Notes: generated by a model not told the origin, from the letters alone. Counted from the stretch's first letter, positions 21,001-32,891 are shown. The stretch is DNA of 49,841 nt from Chara braunii (GCA_003427395.1 BFEA01000516.1:608635-658475); one strand, 5' to 3'. Program-made: numbers and translations.

Positions 21001-21063
<63 letters not shown>
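20821..21063. repeat. (CT)n microsatellite spanning an assembly gap
   Basis: Uninterrupted CT repeats lie on both sides of 125 undetermined bases (20876-21000). Any reading frame across it is meaningless. The true array length is unknown. Confidence 0.95.
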
Positions 21064-21066
<3 letters not shown>

Positions 21067-23079
21067 CTCCTAACAGCGCGTGTGGCCGTTCACATGGCCA
21101 GTTTTTTCTGTACCCACGAGGCAAAAAACCTCGATCTCAAGATGATCATTCCATTGACCTTAATGATCGAGGCCCTGATGGGCAACACGATCGTGATGAA
21201 AGACACAACCTCCTGCAAATAGCGCCCCAGCGAGGCCAGCTCTAACCCTCTAGACATGCTGATGCACCTGGCGACTCACCCGACCAGGCTCATCTGAATC
21301 AAGAAAACTGAATCACGAAAAGAAGAAAAATGATGGGCGCGACTAAAACATGAAAAGCGGGAGCAAGTTCACATTGATTCCGATAGAGCCGAAGACCCTC
21401 CTATAGCAGCTTGGCGAACATGAATGGCACTATTGTCACAAGAAGAGGGGAAAGTAGCTATTACGTAGCGCATAGCCGAGGACAAAGTGATGTCGAGTGG
21501 CCGCACACCGCTGCTCGCCCAGTGCGCAAACTTCGAATGGATCTTCCTTCGGGACACGGAAGTATATGATGTCATCTAGTCGTATGTGCAGCGAGAGAGA
21601 ACGAGGCTACTCCGTCGATAGGGTGAGCAACACACCGGCCAACATGTAAGTCAATAACCCCGCGACTACCCACTCGCTACTACCATCAATAGAATGAGCA
21701 AAAAATCGAATGAATCTGTCGTCAGAATCCGCCCAGATACATCGATGCTTGCCAACTTCACCCTCGGGTGTAGCCTTTGTCGTCTATCCCTCTGATTTCG
21801 CTGACTAACTACCTTACCCATAACTACCATCGGCCTTACAATGATCCAAAACCCCCGCTTGGATCCCATCTTAATCGATTCCTCTGTGAATCGAGTGATG
21901 TCTCCGCCTCACATCCGCCATCTCTTCTCATGATGTTTCTTCCTATTAACTCACAATCTACTAACCTTCTACTTCTTCTGACCACGGAATCGGGGTCGCC
22001 TGCCCCGAAAACCCCGATTTTGAGTCTTCCCTCACTCGATTTCGTCTAGAAACGAGCGAGTTACACGTCTTTCCATTCCCCTTCTCCTTCACCTTCGCCA
22101 TCTCCGCACACCCCCTTTTTCTTCTAACCTCCCTTTCTATTGACTCTCCACTAAAACTTACGTCATATTCTGACTCGCCTGATCTAAAAATCCCTGCCTA
22201 CTATCTCTTCCTGCTCGATTCTATCAAGAATCAACCAGGGCGTTCGTTTTCTCGTCCCCCATAGCCAGTTCCCTCCATCACCACGTTCTTCTTTACCTGC
22301 GAATGCACCTAGCGCGGAAACGCGCCCAGGTACCTTTGCTCCCCTTTTCTTGTCTCCCTGGAAGTTCCAAGCGCTATGCTAACTCAGGTAGCACAAAGAA
22401 GCGTTGGCCTACACCGGCAGCATGACGACGCTCATAGAAGTCGATCAGTCAGCCCCGAACCTTGGATGGCACTGAAGCGCTGGCCGTCGCGGCGACTCCG
22501 ACGTCGCAGCAAGCAAGAGGGCGCGAGGCAAATGCAGCGGGGTCTGCAGCGTGGGTGGTGAGCCTGCCCACTGTCCCCGAGTCTGACATGCGGTCTGCAT
22601 GGCACTGTTGCGCGCCTCTACTACGGTGCCCCGAACCCGCTCCTCTCAGGCCTACTTCGCCTCTTCGGGTCTCAAAGGGCATGCTCTCACTCAAACCCCT
22701 CACATCAGACCGTGGGGGCCGCAGTCACCGCTCCCGCATCTTAGATCGAACGGTAGGGGCAAGGGCCCAACTCCATCTGTGTGCCAATTGAACTAAAACC
22801 CGTCAGCTCTGCCGCGGTCTCGGAATCAACACCAACAACGACAAAAAAAATTTAAAACAACAATAATATAAATATTTCAAAAATAAACCGAGAAAACGAA
22901 ATGATAGACAAAGGAGGGCCTTGCCGCCGGACTGTGGTGTCGCGCCCCCTCCGGCTCCGGGCGTCCGCACACCATTGGGCCGCGCATGGTTGCGCCTTGC
23001 CATTGATATCCCGCGCACGCCGCTCACCTAGGCGAGAACAACTCTCACCTGTGAGCACGCCATCAACTTCGGACGAGGC
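21064..23079. other. No gene seen
   Basis: No convincing coding or structural features. 22040-22340 is pyrimidine-rich on the + strand. Confidence 0.3.
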
Positions 23080-23340
23080 CGCACCGGCGTGGCTTACAGA
23101 AAACACACTAAATACCCTTGTAAGGGTACTTGGTACGACAACGCCACTCAGATGACCTTTCTGACATCAGGTGCGATTGCCAAACTAGCCGTGTGGATTT
23201 CGCGTGTCAGCCTGGGTGTATTCGGCAAGCCGTTAGTGGTCAATAACTCAATACTCGCTACCTTGTGGTATGTAGAGGAAAGCAATTCACTCCTATCTCT
23301 GGATTGGAAAGGCAGCCTCAGAGGACTACGTATGTAGAGG
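23080..23340 (+). pseudogene. LINE-2 ORF2 fragment, first piece
   Basis: Translation reads TWYDNATQMTFLTSGAIAKL, then VFGKPLVVNNSILATLWYV. This is the segment after the RT domain of plant-type LINEs and is comparable to VVLASLWYKAAMW in the LINE at 11.5 kb. The reading continues not at 23341 but at 24749 (VAWPKLVQPR...GGLGILDP), so the sequence between is an insertion (LINE-1). The frame is broken. Confidence 0.6.
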
Positions 23341-24748
23341 GTAAGGGTCCTAGAAGAGAAGGGCCAAAGGGTTGCCTTCTAAACAGAAAGACCAATTCAT
23401 GATTTGCCCTTCGACCCAGTAGAATGGATTTGGCAACATCCTCAAAGGAGAGGAGCAGCAGGAATAGGTCACAATAGTCTGTGGCAGATGTCGGTTAAAT
23501 CTGCCTAGAAGATGCTCAGACCCAAAAGACACGTGAAAGATATGATTAATGACAGATGGGCTAGGCATTTGAACGTGGAGCGCTCCCTCCTTTCCCCGTT
23601 TAAATGGTTTAAGGAACAAAAATATCAGCCAATGAAAATCACCTCTCTACAGTGGCAGATAGCTCACCACTGCCTCCCAACCAACGATTGGCTGACAGAC
23701 CGCACAAACCTCGAACAAAAGGGGCTACTGCTCCTTTGGTGCCAGCGATGTCAGAGTCTTTTTCCCTTCTACAAAAAGGCGGAGACAATTGAGCATATTT
23801 TTATGCAATGTCCGATAGCGCAATTCACATGGAGAAGGTGGGACCGCATCTGGCGAAAAATGGTACCAGACATCCCCTGGCCCTGGACATGGCAGGCTAT
23901 ACTGGCAGGCCATTGGCCGCCAGCAACAACAGCCACGACATTTGTAGAAAATATGTATAGACTGGGAAGGAGGGTTGTGATTTGGACACTCTGGTGGCAA
24001 AGGTGCATTCTGGCCATGGAAAAAGTACGGGTGGAGGAGCCAGAGATTGAGGAACAGATTCGACAGCAGATCCAGCTGGAACTTCCGCAGAGATGGTCGA
24101 ACACAAAGTCACAGCTAGACCTTCTTAAACAAACAGGAGACATCAGGGGACGGATCACAAGCTTCTGCACAGATTGGATAGGAGGGGAAAGAGGGCTGGA
24201 TAAGGACTGGACTAATATAGAACCTTCATTCCCGCTACGCCCTCCCTCAGACTTCCAGGACCCTTTTCCACCACATGCCCTGTCATTGGTTGAGATCCTG
24301 TCTTGAACTCTTTTTGAACTGTCCTGATCTGCAGAAAAAGGAACCCTCACTGGTGCCCCCTGGGGAGGGATCCTGCTAACCTTGGCAACAAGAACAGCCG
24401 GAGAGAGTTCTCCTCGAAGTGGTATCAGTGCTTAATGGGTCATCTGGCACCCCCCTCTAGGGGGTGAAGAGATACGGAGGACAAAGGATTTATTACTATC
24501 CAACTAGTCACGTGGGATACACACACCTGCTCAGTCAATCCCCTGGGAGACAGGGCAATCAATGCTGGCAGGCCTCATAACCATACTTCTCAAATGACTC
24601 TGTATATGATCTGTATATTGGACGCTGGACCCGCTTTCCAGCAGGTGATGGATGGAGCCTCCCCCTGGGTGCTAGTGGTGACTGCTCGTATCAGCAGCAC
24701 TAGCACTGGCAGGGGTTGTGTTGTAAAAAAAAAAAAAAAAAAAAAAAA
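23341..24748 (+). pseudogene. LINE-1 ORF2 3' end with zf-RVT domain and poly(A)
   Basis: The C-terminal part of a LINE ORF2 with its 3' UTR. An open frame of 264 codons (23512-24306) carries the zinc-binding module after LINE RTs: residues C77, C80, H95 and C100 (WCQRC...EHIFMQC), followed by FTWRRWDRIW. Upstream, WIWQHPQRRGAAG and SLWQMSVKSA read in frame to a single TAG just before 23512, so the true ORF began earlier. The 3' UTR runs to 24 A (24725-24748). RT and endonuclease are missing, typical of a 5'-truncated LINE insertion. It sits between two halves of another LINE, so it inserted there. No clean target-site duplication was found. Confidence 0.75.
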
Positions 24749-25534
24749 GGGTGGCCTGGCCAAAATTGGTCCAGCCTAGATGAGTAGGAGGCTTGGGAAT
24801 TTTGGACCCGAAACTGCAAATGATCGCACTGCAATTGAGGAATATAGTCGGGCTGCTCCTGAGGGCTGCAGGTGAGCCATTGGGGGGATGGCAGAACAAC
24901 ACCTGACATATGCTTTGAGGGAGCAATGAGAGGTGGTTGATCTGTGTTTTACAAGTGCTAATCATACGACGGGGCACATTGTGGTCTAGTCTGTTGTCCT
25001 TGTGAAGGGATAAAACGTCGATCCGATGTTGATTGCCGTAGTCTGTGGATGCAGTCTTTAATCAGCTCCTCTTCAGCAACAGGTTTATCTGTGATGTGGA
25101 GGGGGATCCATTCCCCTGGCAAGGTAAGGCGGGTACTTTTGGACACCAATGGATGGAGCGCGGGGTATAAAATTGGGCACTTATGGGACGTTCAGTAGGG
25201 GATTGGAAATTGGATGATGAAATGATGGAGAGGTTGCCCTGGCAGGTCAAGAGGCTCCAGCGATTGTGGGAGCTGAGAGACGCAGTCCCATCTCAACGGG
25301 TGGAACTGTTGAAGAAGGATGGCCTGCAGAAGGGGGATTGGGTAAGGACGAAAGGGAAGACTCTCCCACGACATATTTATAAGATGGAGAGGACGCGAGA
25401 TGGGCTGACTGGAAGCCACGGAATGGGTGGTGAGATCCGGGTATGAAGGACTGGGCCTCTTGCTGGTGGGTGCAGGACAGGATGGGCTGCCTTGCACATG
25501 TCGGATTGAATAGCTACTATGGAGACAGTGTAGG
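24749..25534 (+). pseudogene. LINE-2 ORF2 fragment, middle piece
   Basis: Right after LINE-1's poly(A) the frame reads VAWPKLVQPR, then a stop, then GGLGILDPKLQMIALQLRN (aWxkvCxPxxxGGLGilD is a standard LINE post-RT motif). Farther on, LPWQVKRLQRLWELRDAVPS and LLKKDGLQKGDW fit the linker before the zf-RVT domain. Several stops and shifts. An LTR retrotransposon interrupts it at 25535 and it resumes at 34930. Confidence 0.65.
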
Positions 25535-26014
25535 TGTTACATGCCCAGTTAAGCGATGTACATATAAACCGAGGCTCCGCAATGTGATGAAAAGGACTGA
25601 ATGGACAATGCAGTGCAAGTGAAATCTCAACAAGCAATGTGCATTCTGATGCATACAAAATGGTGCTTTATAGCGCAGGGAAGACTTAGGCACAAGTCCT
25701 GACCTGACCGAGACTGACCTCTACCACGTAGTACAAGATAGCGTAGCAGAATGCTAGAATATCAATGAAGAGCCCAATCAATGTCGCAATGCAGACTAAA
25801 CATACATCATTCCCATCACGAGGTGTGAAGGGGCCTGGCGCTACACACAGGAAGAGGGCGCCGGGTCCAGACATGCACAGACGAAGAGGAGGGGATCAGG
25901 CGGAGAAGAGGAGGGGAGAGATGGGAAAGTCATCAACACCAAGTCTCGTTACAAGTCCCAAATAATCCCTCGTCAAAATGTCTGAAGTCCATGTCGAGTC
26001 TGGATCCAATGTCA

Positions 26015-26080
<66 letters not shown>

Positions 26081-27137
26081 GTAGTCTGCTGATGCAGTGA
26101 AGTCAGGTATCGAGAGGGTGAGAGGGAGATGGTGGACTGAGAAGAGGAAGAAGAAGAACTCTCTCTCTCTCTTGTATGCCAGGTACTAATCACGAGAAAA
26201 GGTTAACCGACCCCCCATTTTTCACCTCAATTTATAAGAAAACCATANGGCCATCCCAAGCAAACTTCATACCAATCTATAGAGTGCACTTCTTACTAAC
26301 TTATTAAAAAACAAATACCAAAAAAAAAAAAAAAAAAACACATAAAACAGCAACTCAAAAGTGCATTTTCAGGCAATTTTGCCAAAAAACAACTCCATCG
26401 AAATTTCAGGATTTTCAGGATGATTAACAGCACAAATTCTAATAACCCAAATGACACCAAATTTGACACACAGTAAGCTTGTCCTAAAACAAAAACAGGC
26501 AAAAAAAAAAATTCCAAAAATACACAAAATTTGACCCCGAAACCCTAATTTCAGGATCATTCATCGTTACACAGGGCCGAAAAGTGCACTAGCGCCCAGC
26601 GTTGAAGACTACTGCTAGCGCTACTACTACTCCTGCAGCGCTCCTCCAGAGTGCTGCTGCCGACTCCTGAAGACTACCTCCTGCCTCCTGAACTGCACGT
26701 GAAGTGCCTGGGAAGTGCGTAGGAACTACCTGCCTGCCTGCAGGGTGGGCCAGTCCTATACAGTGCTGGCCCGTCCAGGAGGCTGCTCTTGCCAGTGCCG
26801 AAACGTGCCAGACCCTGGCGTTGAAGCTCAACAAGGGGTTGTCTTGAAAACAGGCCCGAAATGGCTTGTGCTAAAACCCTGGTTTGTAACCTGAGTTTCA
26901 GGGCGGGTCGAACTGATGAGGGTCTGAAAAGGCCCTCAGTTTCAGGCTGAAAACACTCAGGGCCGGAAAGGCCTTGATTTAGCCTGAAACGACACAGGGC
27001 CTATAGGCCCTTGTTTTCAGGCTTTCAGGCTGAAACGACACGGGGCCTGTAGGCCCTTGTTTTCAGGCTTTTGGCCTGAAAACGTCACGGACCTGAAAAG
27101 TGGCCCGTGCAGCCTGTTGCAGGCGCAGCATGTAACA
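25535..27137 (-). mobile_element. 3' LTR of Ty3/gypsy element B
   Basis: Bounded by TGTTACATGC and GCATGTAACA, and a direct repeat of 33622-34929. As the element reads on the minus strand, this is its 3' LTR. It holds a (CT)n run (26020-26079), 404 bp at about 26187-26590 absent from the other LTR (containing one undetermined base at 26248 and A runs), and short tandem GGCCTGTAGGCC-containing repeats near its right end (26960-27090). Confidence 0.9.
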
Positions 27138-27150
27138 CCCCCGCTCCTTA
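27138..27150 (-). other. Polypurine tract of element B
   Basis: On the minus strand TAAGGAGCGGGGG lies immediately before the 3' LTR, where second-strand DNA synthesis is primed. Confidence 0.65.
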
Positions 27151-27924
27151 TGAAGTCAAGCCGGGGCGAGGGCGAAGCTGACGATCTGAAGGTGGAACGT
27201 GGATGCGGCGGGTGCGACGTGGAGCCGAAGATACCGGCTTGCCTTGCATCTTGCTTTCGTAGCGTGCGAAAACATCCGGAGCTGTGGCTGGGAGTTCCGC
27301 ACAGGTTAACCAACGGTCATCTTTGTGACTGCAGTACGCGAAGTGTACCAAGTACTCGGTTGGCCTATTGCCGTAGCGTCGCTGGGAGATGATGTCACCG
27401 ACCTCTTGAAAACCGTCCATAGAGGGTAGGTCTTGCGATCGTTGCCCGGGAAAATCGTCATGTTCTGTTGGCATGTAAAGAGTCAACTTGGAGCAATGAA
27501 AGATCGGGTAGACGGGCAAGTGGGCGGGCACCTGAATGGTGAAGGAACGTCCCTCGGGTGCATCCCTAGCGGGTGCCACGATCGGCCAAGGCCCCATCCA
27601 TTTCGGGAGGAGCTTGCGAGAGATATCTTGTTCAAGGTTGAATTCCGCTGTGGAAATCCAAACGAGATCGCCGATGCGGAATGGGCAAGGAAGATGCTGG
27701 CGATTGGCCTGTTGGCTCATGCGTTGGCCATCTGGTCGCGTGCCTTGACAAGTAGCTCTTGCATCCGACACAAGAAAAGAAGATGGTCGTCGCTCTCGGT
27801 CGTTCATGGAATGATTTTGTCCAACGGAGAAGTGACCGGCGAGCTGTGCTCGAATTCGAAGGGCGACATCCCGATAGCCGGGTGGATGGACGAGTTGTAT
27901 GCCAACTCGACGCCTGGTAGCCAC
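27148..27924 (-). pseudogene. Element B integrase C-terminus with chromodomain-like tail
   Basis: Begins out of frame with the integrase core, overlapping its end. PCPFRIGDLVWIST and LLPKWMGPWPIV are the GPF/Y-type integrase C-terminal module, followed by PVYPIFHCSKLTLY. The tail EVGDIISQRRYG...EYLVHFAYCSHKDDRWLT resembles a chromodomain (normally EAILDSR, then EYLVKWKGY, then TWEP). Chromodomains guide integration to particular chromatin. The usual aromatic cage is only partly present. The frame ends just before the polypurine tract, so this is the end of Pol. The change of frame from the catalytic core points to a frameshift mutation. Confidence 0.75.
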
Positions 27925-28289
27925 TCAACCCAATCCTTTTGGTCGGGACGGATGAGAGTGCGAAGGAGAACCTGTGCGGTCTGATGCGCCCTCTCCGTTT
28001 GGCTATCGGTTTGGGGGTGGCGAGCCGAACTTGGCTTGAGAGATGAGCCCCATCGTTTGATGAGCGCCAACCAAAAATTGGATATGAACCGAGTGCCGCG
28101 CTCGCAAACGATTTCCTTGGGGTAACCCTTGGTTCGAATCCAACTGGCGTAAAGAACCTCGGCCAACTCCGGTGCCTTGGCATGATAGCGGCAAGGCAAA
28201 AACATGGCGAACTTGGTGAGTCGATCGACCACCGTGAGAATCCCATCCACTCCGGTCTTGTGCTTGGGGAACGGGCCGGTAATGTCCAT
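27804..28289 (-). pseudogene. Element B integrase catalytic core
   Basis: Inserts element DNA into chromosomes. The first Asp is in MDITGPFPKH and the Glu in TDSQTERAHQ. The second Asp box reads CERGTRFIS where active enzymes have SDRGTRF, so the catalytic Asp is replaced by Glu. It follows the RT-RNase H-zinc part after a frame break at about 28300 and runs into the C-terminal module. Confidence 0.8.
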
Positions 28290-28304
28290 GGCAATCGCGT
28301 CCCT

Positions 28305-29624
28305 TCACCGCAAGGGGACCGGTAACGGTCGCAACTCGTCGTACGGACGATGGTTGCGGGATTTGCAACGTCGGCAAACCCCGCATGACTCGCAATAGCG
28401 TGTGACGTCGCCGAGAAGGACGTGCCACCAAAATCGCTCGCGAAGTCGGCCAATCGTGGGATTGACTCCAAAGTGTCCGGTGGCGGGAGTGTCGTGGAAC
28501 TCGCCAAGAAGCCGTGTACGCAAGTGAGGGTCACTGGGTACGCAAAGAAGGTCCTTCCCCCGTGTGTGGACAATCAAGTACCCCTCTTGGATCCGGTAGT
28601 GAGAAGGCGCCGGATTGGGAGAGGAGCAATTCGCGTACTTGTCGCAAAACTCGGGGTTGGCTTGGTACCCGCGGATGAAGCTGTCCCGCAGGTCAGCGTC
28701 GATCTCGAAGGTTGAATAAACCGTTGTACAATGATCCGGATGCCGTGAAAGAGCATCCGCAAAACGGTTCGACTTCCCGAGAATGTGATCGGGGAAGAAG
28801 TCGAATTGGTCAATGAAAGCCATCCAACGCGCCATGGTGCTATTGACGGTGTCTTGGGTCCTGTAGAAGACCAGCGGATTGTTGTCCGCCACCCATCGGA
28901 ATTGACTTCGACCAAGGAGGAAGTGCTGCCACTGCTTGAGTGCGTGGACGAAGGTGAGGAGCTCCTTCTTGCGTGCATCATCAACGGAATGCACGACGGG
29001 CACTTTCTTGCTGAAGTACTCGACTGGGTGCCAGTCCACGCCAATGTGTTGATCGAGGACGACACCAATGCCATAGCCGGACGCATCCGTAGTTGGCAAT
29101 AGCGGGTCGTATATGCGCAAGACCTCCGCAGATAATAGTGCGGCTTTGAGAGCCAAAAATGATTCCCGCGCATCCTCTCCGAAGTCAAACGGCCGATCCT
29201 CACATTGAAGCTTGGTCAAGTGGGCCGCGATCTTCGAGTATCCCTTGATAAAACGTTGGTAGTAGCCGGCAAGGCCAAGGAACGAACGGACATCCGTAAG
29301 GTTCCGTGGCTCCGACCACTCTTGGATGGCTTGAATCTTGTCCAATAGCGGACTGATGCCCTCTGGTGTGACAAAATGGCCCAAGTATTCCAGCTCTTGC
29401 CGGACAAATTCGCACTTGTCGCGGTTGGCCTTGTACTTGGTGCGGTGGAGCGTCTCCAACACTCGTCGAAGATGCCCAAGATGATCCTCCAATGTCCGGC
29501 TATATACGAGAATATCGTCTAAGTAGACCAGCACGAACCGGTGCAACATTGCACGGAACTCATTGGTCATTGCCGCTTGAAAGATTGTCGGGGCATTGGT
29601 GAGGCCAAAGGCATGACCACACAC
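28305..29624 (-). pseudogene. Element B RT (YLDD), RNase H, integrase zinc domain
   Basis: A 439-codon open stretch of Pol. It starts at FGLTNAPTIFQ, then VLVYLDDILVYS (RT catalytic Asp pair intact), LEYLGHFVTPEGI and SFLGLAGYYQRFI (RT thumb and connection). TTDASGYGIGVVL, KELLTFVHALKQW and FADALSRHPD are the RNase H region. HDTPATGHFG...CESCGVC is the HHCC zinc domain of integrase. The upstream RT half lies in another frame (29567-30412), overlapping by 58 bases, so a single frameshift near 29.6 kb broke the polyprotein. This part shows no internal stops, which suggests a fairly recent element. Confidence 0.88.
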
Positions 29625-30412
29625 TCAAAATGCCCATACCTCGTCTTGAACGCGGATTTGTAACGATCGGTCGGTCGCATCGAGATTTGATGATCTCCCG
29701 ACTTCAAATCCAACTTAGAAAAATATTTTGATCCCCCCAATCGCTCAAGGAGATCGTCGATGTGAGGAAGAGGCACTGCATTCTTGACGGTTTGCGCGTT
29801 GAGCTTGTGGTAGTCGACGCACAATCGTAGATCCTTGTTCTTCTTCCGTACGAAGAAAACTGGCGCACCGTATGGTGAGCTACTAGTGCGGATCCAGCCC
29901 TTGTCCAACAAGTCATCGAGTTGCGCGCGGAGGACCGTAAGCTCCTCCTCGCTCATGCGATAAATGCAACCTTTAGGCGGCACGACACCGGCCTCAAGAA
30001 TGATCTCGTGAGAGATCGGCCGATCCGGCACCACACCGATAGGTGACTCGAAGATGTCGGCGAACTCGTCAAGCAACCGCACCACACGGGGGTCCGAAGA
30101 GAAGTCTGTGGGTGAAGAGTCGGCTACCGCGACTGTCCGGAGGAAGCATAGGCCGATTTCGTCGGGCTGCTCGTAAGCACAAGTAGCCCGGAATGACTTG
30201 GCCGTCACCACCTGGCACCGAATCGAAGGGTGCGGAAGAGGAATAATACACGGTACTTCGGCGCTGAAAGCGTCGCGAACTGTAAGAGTCCTTCGGTGGA
30301 AGTTGACCGTGTGATCCGCACTTGCAAGCCAAGGCATTCCCAAAATAATGTCGAAGTCCGTGTCCAAAATGCCAAATGCCACCGGTTCGCATGCATGAGG
30401 TGCGAAATACAC
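29567..30412 (-). pseudogene. Element B post-protease region and RT N-terminal half
   Basis: FDIILGMPWLASADH marks the end of the protease. Then come VPDRPISHEIIL, QLDDLLDKGWIRTSSSPYGA, LRLCVDYHKLNAQTVKN and YFSKLDLKSGDHQISM, the RT fingers and palm with the first catalytic Asp (KLDLKSG), up to KTRYGHFECVVMP. The frame then shifts, and the enzyme continues at 28305-29624. The usual SGYHQI reads SGDHQI. Confidence 0.85.
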
Positions 30413-30442
30413 CGGTACGGCCTCGATGTAACGGTCGATAAG

Positions 30443-31087
30443 TTAATGCGTCCTTCCGTCCGCCAACTTGATCGTCGTCGGGTTTGCCTTCCTTCGAACT
30501 TGTGCGCCAAGGCCAGCCCTTTGCATAAAGGCTTGGCTCAGAAAATTGCGAGACGCGCCGCTATCCAGCCAAGCGTTGCAGGACGCTTGTCCAACTTGGA
30601 TGCGGACATAGAGGAGCGGTGCGTTGTTGTCGTCGTGCCGCTGATTGCGAAACTCGCGGGCCACCTTGGTAACATACGCAAGGATGTCCCCCACCGCAAC
30701 TTCGTCATCCGTTGACGAAGTTGGTGGTGCATAGAAGGATAAGTACGTGTGAAGATGGGCGCATAATGCTGCGCATTGCGGTCCCGGCAAGCGGCCCGCG
30801 GTCGAGAGAGGAAGCCATGCGAAATCCTCGGACGTGAGGGGGTCCAATACCTCTATGTTGAACTCGCTCGCCGAATCCCATGAAGAACCACTTGAAGACG
30901 ATAAGTTGCCACTGTCGGACGAAGAAGATGCCGCACACACACCTTGTCCTTGAGCATGGGTACCCAGCGTAGGAACGAGTCGAGCAGCATAGTCCTCAAA
31001 AGAATAAAGAAGAGGACTATCGACATCCGCATGTGCCTCGGAACGGAGGGCGATCACCCGCGAAGTGACCGGTTCCAAAGGCGTCAA
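30443..31087 (-). pseudogene. Element B aspartic protease region
   Basis: Cleaves Gag-Pol into its parts. The catalytic triplet region is NAWLDSGASRNFLSQ (DSG), late in the frame. Upstream is a Ser-rich, acidic linker (ASSSSDSGNLSSSSGSSW). A small frame break separates it from 29567-30412, and it lies downstream of the nucleocapsid. Confidence 0.75.
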
Positions 31088-31116
31088 GAGTGTCGTTGAG
31101 TCACTCCTGGCGGTGC

Positions 31117-31428
31117 TCAGTTTCCCGATTTGCCCTTGCCTTTCGACTGGCAGGTCATTGTGTCGTGGAGATCGTTGTTACACCACAGACAATAGCGGAA
31201 TCTCGTGCGTGCTTTGTATGCCGATTCGGAGAGACCGTAATGGGACCATGGGGCTGGAGCTGCTGCGCCGGGCCCGGGGCTAGATGCAGTGTTTGTCTTC
31301 GCCTTGCCGCGTCCTCGGCCTTTGCCGGGGCGGCCACCTTCCCGGGCGGCTGCGAGTCTGTCCCCTTCATTGGCAGACACGGCCTCGCTAGTTTGGTCGA
31401 TTGGCATTGCCGCTGCGATCACGACCAC
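31117..31428 (-). pseudogene. Element B Gag nucleocapsid (zinc knuckle)
   Basis: A basic, Gly/Arg/Lys-rich stretch (EGGRPGKGRGRGKAKT) precedes one zinc knuckle CLWCNNDLHDTMTC (CX2CX4HX4C), then KGKGKSG. It binds element RNA. The frame differs from the capsid part, with which it overlaps by 10 bases, so Gag is also frameshifted. Confidence 0.75.
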
Positions 31429-31760
31429 TTTTGGCCGATGCTGATCTCTGCTCGGGTCTGTCGCAGACGAACGGGGAGGTTCTTAGTCGTGACAATAATC
31501 TGCGCGGCCTTGTCGAAGAGCTCCGCCGGTGTTGTCAGGGTGTCCTCGACGTGAGTCAAGGCATTGCCCAACGCCGGACACGACCTCAAAATGAAGTAGT
31601 GTTTAATGGCCTTGAAGCCCATTTGAATGTCTGGGACGGATGTCAAGCGTTGGTACTCGGCAATCCAGTCAACACTCGGCAGTGTGCCTTGTTCGAAGAC
31701 CATCAACTTGTCCATTGCCTTGATCTCTGGCGGCTCTACTTGGAACCGCTTATGCCACAC
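31419..31760 (-). pseudogene. Element B Gag capsid core
   Basis: FEQGTLPSVDWIAEYQRLTS, then AIKHYFILRSCPALGNAL, then LTTPAELFDKAAQIIV resembles the retrotransposon-gag helical core, followed directly by the nucleocapsid. Upstream (31761-32229) the reading is broken by stops. Confidence 0.6.
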
Positions 31761-32229
31761 CTCCTTTGTGGTTTCAATTAACGCAATTGCGATGTCGACT
31801 CATCACATCCTGGAGCTGGAGAAAACGTAACCTTCTCTCCTCTATGGAAACTTAGAGGTAATAAACGAGCTCAAAACGGTGAAGGCATAAATTACAAGGT
31901 CAAGTTAACGTCGTGGTAAGAACCTATTTTGAAGTCAAACGTGCTTTCAAGATGATCTTGGTATGCAAGTCGGCAGCCACCACTCCGTACTTGGACAAGA
32001 GATTGTCCAACCATGCTTGGCACACGCCCCCCGAGCGGGAGTATAAGCACGTGTGATGCTTGTGCTCGCTGACGTATTGTAGCTGCAACGTGAGCTCGAA
32101 CTTGCGGAACTATGGAATCAGGTCCGTCTTCATCGAGTTGCAGAAGATCTCCTGCCCATCGGACTTTGGAGTTGTCTCGCGTGGTCCCGAGCTCGAGTGG
32201 GTGGCGGCAGTACAGATCCGCTGCTCCAA

Positions 32230-32891
32230 CTATTGCGTTGCGGTTTGCTGTAACTCCACGCCGTCCTTGAGGGATCCGACTTCAATCTCCAATGCTTCGA
32301 GGAGGTCGGAGGTGTTGGAAGAGCTGGCATCGGAGGCGGCGACGGGTCGTTGCTCCAGCTGCTGTAGGCGGCTGCGGACTTGAGCTACTGCGTCGTCGAG
32401 CTTGTGAATGTCCTCCTGTTGTGCAACGCATGTGGCCAGGAGGTCCGTGAGATGGGAGAGGTGTAGAGCGATCTTGTTTCCACTCTCTTCCTGTTTCCCA
32501 TTCTCAGCCTGGGCCCGCCAGTCTGCTGCCATTGTGAGCAAAGCTCGCTCTCCGCTGAATATCTTCTCGCATCGTTGAAGTCATTCTTCATCGGCAGCCT
32601 TTGCTGCTGCCTCGTCTTGCTGGCGTTGCTGTTCGATTGCCAGCAGACGTGCCTTCTCGGCGTCCTCTGCCTTTTTTTTGTTGCTGCTGCTGCTGCATCC
32701 GACCGTTGCTTCGCTTCGGTAATCAGACGCAGCATCCGGGCCTGATAGGCCTCGTCCGTTTCCCCGGGCATCTGGTCCATGATGGCTGTTTTCGAGCGCG
32801 TAAGCATAGACCAGGCTGGGGCCTGCTGACGTGGCACTTCCTGCTGCTGATGTGGCTGCTGGCGTGTCCTGCTGACATGGTAACTTACCAA
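32230..32891 (-). pseudogene. Element B Gag N-terminal region
   Basis: Two overlapping frames. The first (32891-32385) opens with a Gln/Arg-rich leader, ARMLRLITEAKQRSDAAAAA. The second (32541-32230) has a heptad-rich coiled coil (HKLDDAVAQVRSRLQQLEQR) typical of plant Ty3 Gag N-termini. The switch between them marks a frameshift. The stretch 32955-33600 upstream (leader) holds no gene and many GAAAAA/TTTCGAA motifs. Confidence 0.55.

Noticed and set aside
20709-21245. Long frames through the (CT)n and N region on both strands
   Set aside because: They are produced by dinucleotide repeat and undetermined bases, not by a gene.
22376-22791. Arg- and Pro-rich overlapping frames as a gene
   Set aside because: Short, compositionally biased, open in several frames, with no recognisable motif.
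24425-24436. TGGTATCAGTGC resembling a primer-binding site
   Set aside because: It is in a LINE 3' UTR with no LTR beside it.
26905-26925. CTGATGAG at 26911 and 34720 as further hammerheads
   Set aside because: No stem II closing to GAAA follows; these are part of the LTR repeats.
28129-28139. GGTTCGAATCC, a perfect tRNA box B
   Set aside because: It lies inside the integrase coding sequence, with no box A or cloverleaf around it.
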